This document shows positions 53,407-59,606 of a stretch of 59,606 bases of DNA, one piece after another (the first letter of the stretch is position 1; every line of letters begins with the position of its first letter). The DNA lies in assembly GCA_002353525.1 (NCBI GenBank), contig DEJV01000019.1:1-59606 (forward strand), read 5' to 3'. This stretch comes from Prevotella sp. UBA2739. Its GTDB lineage: Bacteria; Bacteroidota; Bacteroidia; Bacteroidales; Bacteroidaceae. The notes under the pieces were generated by a model that saw only the letters and a program-made list of their open reading frames with translations, searched no databases and was not told the origin of the DNA. Position numbers and translations under genes: made by a program.

Positions 53407-55215
53407 TCAGTTTGAGGAATGGTTTTTCTGTTGCTGCATGTAGCGGATGGCAAAAAGCGTGAGGTCGTCGCTTTGTGCCGACCAGTCGATGAACTGGTGC
53501 ACGTGATGAGCCATCGTGTTGACCATCGACTCGGCTGTCATGTTCTTCTGCTGGCGGCAAAGTGCAAGAGCCTCCATCACCCGTCGGATGCCAAATTGCT
53601 GGCTTTCAGGGTTCTTAGCCTCGGTGAGTCCGTCGGTATAGAGGAACAATGTGACAGATGCGGGCAGTTGCATTTCTTGCTTCTCGAATCTCACATCTTC
53701 AAACAAGCCGAGCGGCAGATTGGCTTCCACGGGTAGTTTCTCGAGCATGGTGCCCACGAGAATCGGGTTGTCGTGGCCGGCGTTGCAATAAGAAAGGTGG
53801 CCGGTGGGCAAGTCGAGAATGCCTATGAAGAGCGTGACAAACATATTGGTTTCGTTCTCCTTGCACAGTTCTTCATTCAGGGCCTGCATGATCTGGGCCG
53901 GATTGTTGACATGTGCCGACACCATACGGTAGAGCTTGTGCAATACGGCCATGACAATGGCCGAAGGAACGCCCTTTCCGCTGACGTCGCCAATGCAGAA
54001 GAATAGTTTCTCGTCGCGGATGAAGAAGTCGAACAAGTCGCCGCCTACCTCTTTGGCTGGCGACAGCGATCCGTAGATGTCGATGTCGTCGCGTTCGGGG
54101 TAGGGTGGGAAGGTCTTGGGCAGCATCTGGGTCTGGATGTCTCGGGCAACGTTCAGTTCGCTGCCTATGCGTGCCTTCTCAATGCCAGCCATGTGCAGCC
54201 GGTGCTCGCTTCGCGCAAAACGGTTGATGAGGAAAAGCAGCACCAGGATTCCTGTCAGCATCATCAGGAGGTTGTACGACCGCATGCGATAGACCTTGGC
54301 ATAGACTTCGCGGTCGTAGTTCACCAGCGCAATCTGCCAGTGCGGATGCTTTCTCAGTGTTGTATAGTAGATGTAGGCTTTTTCCCCGTTTTTGTGGCTG
54401 CGGAACTCAATCATCCGGTTACGCCCGTTCGTGCTCAAGGTGCGTTTCACCGTGCTGTCGTTAATCAAGCTTACCACCTGTTCGATGTCTTGTTGGTTGG
54501 TTATCGGGTGCAAGGTGGGCGAGACCAGACGCCCATTGCTGGTGAGCATCAGTCCGAACGACGACGGGTAGCCGTGCCATGCGTTCAGGGTGTCGCCCAA
54601 CCACGTCAGGTTGATGTCGAGACCACATACTGCGGCCAGTTTGCCCTTCTTGTCGAAAAGCGGATACGAATAGGTAGACAGACGTGAGACGGAGTCGGTG
54701 CCATAGAGATAGGGATCGCTCCAAATGCCCTGGTGATTGCTCACCACACTTTGATAGGCGGGATGCCGGGTGTAGTCGTGCTCTTCGTTAGCCAGCTGCA
54801 CCACCTCAATCCCGTTTCCTTTCTTTTGGGCATAGGGTTCGAAGAGACGGCCTTTCGCGGGATAGTAGTAGGGTACGAATGCAATGCAGCCCCCCACAAC
54901 TTTCTCGTTGGTTTCTGTGAGCCGGCGCGTTGAGCTGAACATGGAGTCGGGATGAGCCAGGTTGGTCTGCATGTCCCACAAATGATCTCTCATGGTTGCC
55001 TCGGCCGATTGCAGGGTGTTTTGGATAATCCTTGATTTGACCCTCAACTCAATCTCTGAGCGTTTGTCGAGTTCTTCCTTCAGCAGATGACGGGTGTAAT
55101 AATATTGTACAACAGATATCAGTTCCAGAAAAATGGCTGCTGTGATGATAATAGCCAGTCTGGAAGCAATGTCTTTCTTTAGAAAGTCTTTCAATTTGTC
55201 GTACAGTCCTGTCAT
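53407..55215 (-). CDS. Membrane sensor with SpoIIE/PP2C phosphatase domain
   Basis: 602 residues. One N-terminal membrane segment (RLAIIITAAIFLELISVVQYYY), a periplasmic cache-type sensor of about 280 residues (GLDINLTWLGDTLNAWHGYPSS within it), a second membrane segment (SYNLLMMLTGILVLLFLINRF) and a cytoplasmic SpoIIE domain (LSPAKEVGGDLFDFFIRDEK; IGDVSGKGVPSAIVMAVL; LFLYTDGLTEAKN). Metal-binding acidic residues are present. It should dephosphorylate the STAS partner in response to a periplasmic signal, forming a partner-switching module. Confidence 0.95.
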   Translation of the reverse strand: MTGLYDKLKDFLKKDIASRLAIIITAAIFLELISVVQYYYTRHLLKEELDKRSEIELRVKSRIIQNTLQSAEATMRDHLWDMQTNLAHPDSMFSSTRRLTETNEKVVGGCIAFVPYYYPAKGRLFEPYAQKKGNGIEVVQLANEEHDYTRHPAYQSVVSNHQGIWSDPYLYGTDSVSRLSTYSYPLFDKKGKLAAVCGLDINLTWLGDTLNAWHGYPSSFGLMLTSNGRLVSPTLHPITNQQDIEQVVSLINDSTVKRTLSTNGRNRMIEFRSHKNGEKAYIYYTTLRKHPHWQIALVNYDREVYAKVYRMRSYNLLMMLTGILVLLFLINRFARSEHRLHMAGIEKARIGSELNVARDIQTQMLPKTFPPYPERDDIDIYGSLSPAKEVGGDLFDFFIRDEKLFFCIGDVSGKGVPSAIVMAVLHKLYRMVSAHVNNPAQIMQALNEELCKENETNMFVTLFIGILDLPTGHLSYCNAGHDNPILVGTMLEKLPVEANLPLGLFEDVRFEKQEMQLPASVTLFLYTDGLTEAKNPESQQFGIRRVMEALALCRQQKNMTAESMVNTMAHHVHQFIDWSAQSDDLTLFAIRYMQQQKNHSSN

Positions 55216-55390
55216 GCTTGTCTTTTTTGCCTAGAACTATTATTTCGGTTACAAAAGTATTGAAATTTGTGAAGAGTACATGAGTCCATGTTGTTAAATA
55301 ATAATAATAGACTCAAGTTTTGTGTTTGTTCTGTTTCTGTGTCTTTCAGCGAGTGGTGCGGCCCTGCGCCTTTTTAGCGTCTGGCAACTG

Positions 55391-55954
55391 TCAAGGATTT
55401 CTGTAAACCACGCTGTACACATAGCGCTCATCGGGACTGACCACCGTGGTAATGCCAGTCATGCCTCTGAGCACCTCTTTTAGGTTGTTGTGCAGTCCCT
55501 CTCCGCTGAGTTTCAGCACGGCCTCCTTCATGGTCCACAGTCGGGTGAAGGCTACATCGGGCCGGTCGGCAGTGAGAATCTGTTGCAGCTCGTCGTCGTT
55601 CATTGTGTAACGTGCCAGCGACTCCTTGTAGTGGCGCACCGACTCTACGTCAATGCCCACGGGTCGGTCGGCCAAGGCGCATACCACCGCCTCGCGACAA
55701 TGGCTGAGATTGAAATGGATGGTGGGATGGCCAACGAGCGATGGCTTGCCGTGCTCGCCATAGGTGAAGACGGGTTTTTCGTCAATGCCGTAATCGTCGT
55801 GCAGCCCCTTACACAACAACAGATAGGCAGCGGCGCATGTTTGTCGCCCCAGCGGGTAGCGGAAACGCAACGCCTGCTCGCGCCGTTGATCGGAGAGGAG
55901 CGGCAGCGCGGCCTCGAAATCGAACTCTTCGATATGGTCGTTCACATATATCAT
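55391..55954 (-). CDS. 4'-Phosphopantetheinyl transferase superfamily protein
   Basis: 187 residues. Motifs of the Sfp type: FNLSHCREAVVCAL, GIDVE at 100 to 104 (metal residues D102 and E104) and W140-T-M-K-E-A-V-L-K-L with K143 and E144. Attaches phosphopantetheine to a carrier protein. No polyketide or nonribosomal peptide synthase is nearby; it may serve the fatty acid ACP. Its ATG overlaps the stop of the EamA gene by four bases, so it is the last gene of a three-gene operon. Confidence 0.92.
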   Translation of the reverse strand: MIYVNDHIEEFDFEAALPLLSDQRREQALRFRYPLGRQTCAAAYLLLCKGLHDDYGIDEKPVFTYGEHGKPSLVGHPTIHFNLSHCREAVVCALADRPVGIDVESVRHYKESLARYTMNDDELQQILTADRPDVAFTRLWTMKEAVLKLSGEGLHNNLKEVLRGMTGITTVVSPDERYVYSVVYRNP

Positions 55955-56910
55955 GGTCGGGAATCGGGTGATGAGGCTTCGTTCTTAACGGCCGCTTTCT
56001 CTATGTCGCGGCGTGATTTGCTCTTGGTGACCAGCCATACACCACTGAACACCAGCACGACTGCCAGGGCGTGAGTGGGTTTGAGCACGCCAATGCCCAT
56101 CAGCAGCGATGCCAACACGGAGACCACCGGCTGCACGTAGTTGTAGACCGATACCACGGTGGGGCGCAGCGTGCGCTGGCCTATCATGGTGAGAATGTAG
56201 CATACAAAGGTGCCGATGCCCACCACATAGCCTACCTCCAGCCATGTGGTTGCCGAGAGTGGTGAGCGCAGGGTGGTCAGCATGTCGCCAAAGGTGAAGG
56301 GCAGGAGCATCAGGGCTGCCCATGAGAACATGTAGCGGTTGATGGTGAACACATTGTAGCGGCGGATGAGCGGGTTGAACAGTGAGAGGTAGAGCGCAAA
56401 CGAGAATTGCGCGAACAGACAAAGCAGGTCGCCGCGAATGTCGCCCACCTTCGAACTGGCATGTGCCGCCGATGTGAGTATCAGCATCAGCGCTCCGCTG
56501 CAGCCCATCAGCACACCGAGTGCTTTCTTCCCCGTGATGGGCTCTTTCAGGATGAAGGCCGACAGGATCATGGCAAAAATAGGCATCGAGGTGGTCACGA
56601 TGCTGGCGTTGATGGGCGAGGTGAGGCTCAGCCCCAGCGTGTAGCAGCACTGGTTGAGCAGCAGTCCGAACAATGCGGCACCAATGAACATCAGTTTGTC
56701 GCGCATGGGCACATGCTCGCGCCGCGTGAACAGCGATGCCAACCAAAACAACAGACAGGCACCCACCACGCGGAAAGTCACCATCGACAATCCGCTCACG
56801 CCATTCATCATGGCATCTTTGCCCACAGGTGCCATCAGTCCCCAGCCAGCACAGGCTCCAAACATGCTCAGGTGAGCTATCAACGGACGGTTGTTCTTCA
56901 TTGCTGTCAT
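55951..56910 (-). CDS. EamA/DMT-family transporter
   Basis: 319 residues with about ten hydrophobic segments and two EamA repeats (first near LIAHLSMFGACAGWGLMAPV, second near GDLLCLFAQFSFALYLSLFN). C-terminal cytoplasmic tail rich in Lys and Arg. Likely exporter of a small metabolite; substrate unknown. Start at 56910 overlaps the mscS stop by one base (TAATG); an alternative ATG at 56901 is possible. Confidence 0.92.
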   Translation of the reverse strand: MTAMKNNRPLIAHLSMFGACAGWGLMAPVGKDAMMNGVSGLSMVTFRVVGACLLFWLASLFTRREHVPMRDKLMFIGAALFGLLLNQCCYTLGLSLTSPINASIVTTSMPIFAMILSAFILKEPITGKKALGVLMGCSGALMLILTSAAHASSKVGDIRGDLLCLFAQFSFALYLSLFNPLIRRYNVFTINRYMFSWAALMLLPFTFGDMLTTLRSPLSATTWLEVGYVVGIGTFVCYILTMIGQRTLRPTVVSVYNYVQPVVSVLASLLMGIGVLKPTHALAVVLVFSGVWLVTKSKSRRDIEKAAVKNEASSPDSRP

Positions 56911-58079
56911 TATTGTTGTTGTGGGAACATCTGATAGATACGCAGGCCGAAATCGGGCGTTACGGCATAGATGTGCTCCATCAGTTCGGCGGTCTGGTTC
57001 TCATAGGCCACCCACTCTTTCTCTTTCAGGAAGAAATAAAACTCAACGGGCAGTCCTTCGGGTGTGGGGTCCATCTGTCTGACCATCAGCGTCATGTCGG
57101 CATTCACCAGCGGATGGCATGCCAGCCAATTGGCCAGATACTGGCGGTAGAGTGTCATGTTCACCATGCCTGCGTGGATGTCTTCTGCCTTAAAATAGCC
57201 TTTGCTGATCAGGCTTTTGCGCAGTTGGTCGCCGACAAGACGAATGCTGCGGAAGTCGTAGTACACCGTCCGGTTCACCCTGCGGCCCTCGCCCTGCTGC
57301 ATGCCGTTCCAGTTCTGAAACGAGTCGTCTACCAGCGATTGTGGCGTCACCGTCACCATGGTGTTGTCGAAGTTGCGAATCTTCACCGTGGTGAGCGACA
57401 TGTCCTCCACAATGCCGTTGGCCCCAGCCTTCGGCACCGTAATCCAGTCGCCCTTATGCAGCATGTCGTTGCTGGTCAGCCGGATGCCGGCCACCAGTCC
57501 CTTAATGGTGTCTTGGAATACCAGCATCAGCACGGCCGAGGTGGCTCCTAGTCCGGCAAAGAGCTTGATGGGGTCGCGGTTGAGCACAATGGCCACAACA
57601 ACGATGACTGCCACGAAGAAGACCACAATGCGTACCACCCCTAAAAACGAGTAGAGATATTGCTGACGGGCCGAGCGTTCTTCACCCTCCAGTTGCTTGA
57701 TCGACGAGATGAACACCAGCACCAGCCTTACCGTCATCACGGTGATGTAGATGGCTGTCAGCCGGGTGAGCATCTCTCTTACTACGGGGTACTGATAGAA
57801 CACCAGTGGCAGCAGTTGCCAGATGACAATGGCGGGTACGATGTGGCATGCCGATACGAGCACACGCTCGCCGAAGAGCACGTCGTCCCAGCGTGCTTCG
57901 GTATGGGCCGTCAGCCGTTTCACGACTGGCACAATAATCTTGCGGCACAGCAGTCCGGCCAGCAATGCCAGCAGGAAAGCAATCAGCACCAGCAGTACAT
58001 GGCGCAGCACGGGCACCATGCTGCCCGTCAGTCCTGTCAGACCGATGAGCTGTTCTACGAATATCTTAATGTTCTCCAC
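56910..58079 (-). CDS. MscS-family mechanosensitive channel
   Basis: 389 residues, initiated with GTG (MENIKIFVEQLIGLTG); I see no in-frame ATG upstream that avoids stops within the short leader. Four membrane segments, then the MscS pore helix and beta domain (KLFAGLGATSAVLMLVFQDTIKGLVAGIRLTSNDMLHKGDWI), and a C-terminal domain ending in LRIYQMFPQQQ. It protects against hypo-osmotic shock. First gene of the operon with the EamA and phosphopantetheinyl transferase genes. Confidence 0.92.
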   Translation of the reverse strand: MENIKIFVEQLIGLTGLTGSMVPVLRHVLLVLIAFLLALLAGLLCRKIIVPVVKRLTAHTEARWDDVLFGERVLVSACHIVPAIVIWQLLPLVFYQYPVVREMLTRLTAIYITVMTVRLVLVFISSIKQLEGEERSARQQYLYSFLGVVRIVVFFVAVIVVVAIVLNRDPIKLFAGLGATSAVLMLVFQDTIKGLVAGIRLTSNDMLHKGDWITVPKAGANGIVEDMSLTTVKIRNFDNTMVTVTPQSLVDDSFQNWNGMQQGEGRRVNRTVYYDFRSIRLVGDQLRKSLISKGYFKAEDIHAGMVNMTLYRQYLANWLACHPLVNADMTLMVRQMDPTPEGLPVEFYFFLKEKEWVAYENQTAELMEHIYAVTPDFGLRIYQMFPQQQ

Positions 58080-58153
58080 AATCTATTTGAATTGAAGATT
58101 AAACGAATTGAAGTTCTAGATGCTGTACATTCTTTGTGTTCGAGGGCTTGTAT

Positions 58154-58199
58154 TCTCACCACTCACCTCTCCCTTCTCTCCTCTCACCTCTTCCTTCTC
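58154..58199. repeat. CTCACCTCT-type short tandem repeat
   Basis: Degenerate 7- to 8-bp units (CTCACC, CTCACCTCTC, CCTTCTC) between dacB and the MscS operon. It is the same kind of unit as in the cassette arms around the four-helix-bundle gene, read here in one orientation only. Its last bases run into the dacB stop codon. Confidence 0.85.
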
Positions 58200-59502
58200 A
58201 TGGCTTGCATAAAGCTATGCACACCCGGTCTTGGAAGGCACGGCTGTCGGCATCGCGCAGGCATCCCTGGTTCAGAATGGCGAAAGCCAGCTGATGGCCA
58301 TTGGCTGCCGTACAATATCCCGCCAGCGACGTGACGCAGGTCAGCGTGCCAGTCTTGGCATGTACGTTACCTTCTGCGAAAGTTCCTTTCATGCGTTTCT
58401 TCAGCGTACCGTCCTCGCCGGCGATGGGCAGCGAGGGGTATAAGTGCAGGTAGATGTTGTTGTTGCGGTAGGCATAGCGCAGCAGGGCCACCTCCAGTTC
58501 GGCCGTCACATAGTTGTAGAGCGAGAGTCCGCTGCCGTCGGCCACCTTGTAGTGGGCAGGGTTGAGGCCAATCTTGCGAATGAGCTTATTGACCACTGAT
58601 CGTGCCGAGCGTGCCGATGCCGGTCGGTTGCCCGTCGAGGCTGCTATCTGGTAGAACATCGACTCGGCATACAAGTTGTCGCTCTCTTTCATCATCTTCA
58701 TGAGCACCTGGTCCATGGTGTGGAAACGGGTGCATACCTCGAAGGCATTGCCAGGCACGCGGCCGGTGGTCTTCTGGCATTCCACCACCATGCCGTCGTC
58801 CTTCAGTCCCTGCTCAAAGCGCTCCATAAACAGGTCTTTGCGCCCAATGAGCAACGGGGTGAGCACAGGGTTGTCGTCGTCCCAGCACCATCCCTCGCCA
58901 AACTGTTTGTCGTCTTTCATCGACACGTCGGCAATGAGGCGGCCGCGAATGGTGTCTACCCCCATCTTGCGCAGACTCTCGGTGAATGCCCGCATGTCGT
59001 CGCTGTTGAAGCGCGGGTCGAATCCACCCACGCAGTAGATGTCGCCCTGCAGGGTGTGATTGTCAATCTTTCCTGTGTACATCAGTTTGGTCTTAAACTG
59101 GAAAGAGTCGCCCAGCTTGTCAAGTGCGGTCACCGATGTCACCACCTTCATGGTCGATGCCGGTCGCAGCAGCTGGCGCTCTTGAAAGCGGTAGATGGCC
59201 GAGTCGGCTGTCAGGTCATAAACCATCAGTCCCACCTGCGATGTTTTCAGCATCGGATGCTCCATCAGCCGGTCCAGTCGCTTTCTCACGCTCTCGGGCC
59301 AGGGCATCGTGTCGGTGGCCAGCGAGTCGGCCATGAGTGTGGCGGTCTGCGTCGTGTCGACAGTTTCCGTCAGGGTGGTGGAGAGTGTGTCGTTCTCCTC
59401 CTCAATGACTTCCTGCGCCACGACAGGTGTGGCCATCAGCAGTTGCAACCAGCCGATGCACACAAGAACTATCTGTTTTTTATTTGTTTTTACCATCGTC
59501 AT
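58198..59502 (-). CDS. dacB: D-alanyl-D-alanine carboxypeptidase/endopeptidase (PBP4, DacB)
   Basis: 434 residues from ATG 59502; the longer frame begins at a TTG inside the promoter. Signal peptide MVKTNKKQIVLVCIGWLQLL, cleaved near VVAQ. Active-site motifs: SxxK as S116-T-M-K119, SxN in ESDNLYAESMF, and KTG in HAKTGTLTCV. A large insertion between SxxK and SxN is typical of class C PBP4. It trims and cleaves peptidoglycan cross-links in the periplasm. A -7 box TAATTTTG at 59518-59525 (minus) leaves a leader of about 10 bases. Confidence 0.95.
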   Translation of the reverse strand: MTMVKTNKKQIVLVCIGWLQLLMATPVVAQEVIEEENDTLSTTLTETVDTTQTATLMADSLATDTMPWPESVRKRLDRLMEHPMLKTSQVGLMVYDLTADSAIYRFQERQLLRPASTMKVVTSVTALDKLGDSFQFKTKLMYTGKIDNHTLQGDIYCVGGFDPRFNSDDMRAFTESLRKMGVDTIRGRLIADVSMKDDKQFGEGWCWDDDNPVLTPLLIGRKDLFMERFEQGLKDDGMVVECQKTTGRVPGNAFEVCTRFHTMDQVLMKMMKESDNLYAESMFYQIAASTGNRPASARSARSVVNKLIRKIGLNPAHYKVADGSGLSLYNYVTAELEVALLRYAYRNNNIYLHLYPSLPIAGEDGTLKKRMKGTFAEGNVHAKTGTLTCVTSLAGYCTAANGHQLAFAILNQGCLRDADSRAFQDRVCIALCKP

Positions 59503-59606
59503 TCTCTTAATTGGGTACAAAATTACGTAAAAACGCGCAAATAACCATCATTTTTCTTTCCTCATTGCAACAATTTTCATTTATTTGTCTTATACTGGAA
59601 TAACTT

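Noticed and set aside
55391..55954. Marker of a polyketide or nonribosomal peptide cluster
   Set aside because: No synthase genes around; a lone phosphopantetheinyl transferase more likely serves fatty acid synthesis.

Overview
The window is a Bacteroidales chromosome, most likely a Prevotella-like gut or rumen species. The evidence is a complete SprA type IX secretion translocon, an orphan FecR with a DUF4974-type C-terminus, a DUF3943/LA_2272 surface protein, meso-diaminopimelate dehydrogenase, a Bacteroides-type tyrosine integrase, and promoters of the Bacteroidetes type (TTTG or TTG, about 20 nt, then TAnnTTTG) instead of Shine-Dalgarno-led starts. I see no rRNA, tRNA or CRISPR array.

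Bases 1 to about 14,900 are an accessory island. On the plus strand, in AT-rich DNA, lies a Qat anti-phage operon: the C-terminal part of the KAP ATPase QatA (cut by the window edge), then QatB, QatC (QueC-like) and QatD (TatD-like), with 1-nt spacing or overlapping ends. It is followed by a decayed AlbA_2 fragment and an intact AlbA_2/ATPase/winged-helix protein carrying a run of eight TQ tetrapeptides. On the minus strand comes an integrative mobilizable element: membrane-anchored coiled-coil protein, relaxase, MobC-like accessory protein, candidate oriT, winged-helix protein, primase-helicase, an excisionase-like protein, three 20-bp iterons, tyrosine integrase and a two-HTH protein. It ends beside the dnaK terminator. 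The left end is not in the window, so it is not known whether Qat is cargo of the same element.

From 14,900 to 59,606 the DNA is mostly core chromosome: dnaK, recA, a four-helix-bundle (S23/IVP) gene held between inverted repeats, carboxynorspermidine dehydrogenase, NhaD antiporter, a BASS-like transporter, a sulfur-assimilation run (metY, SDR, cysK) divergent from an Lrp/AsnC regulator, an ATPase plus DUF4435 pair resembling PARIS, manA, the dxs-trkA-trkH operon, a surface barrel protein, panE, an aminopeptidase C-like protease, a PepSY-like protein, fecR, the 7.5-kb sprA, ruvA, ddh, a STAS plus SpoIIE-phosphatase pair, an MscS/EamA/phosphopantetheinyl-transferase operon and dacB.

The most unusual content is between the genes. 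Two tandem arrays of palindromic units share an exact 22-bp period but have unrelated sequences; in the larger one paired half-sites change together. Four long hairpins (arms 21 to 33 bp) lie at gene ends, and an inverted-repeat cassette encloses the four-helix-bundle gene. An exact 40-bp sequence occurs twice, 10 kb apart and inverted. Several gaps are filled with short, degenerate tandem repeats, each with its own sequence. These together suggest an active process that creates and maintains palindromic intergenic DNA in this genome.
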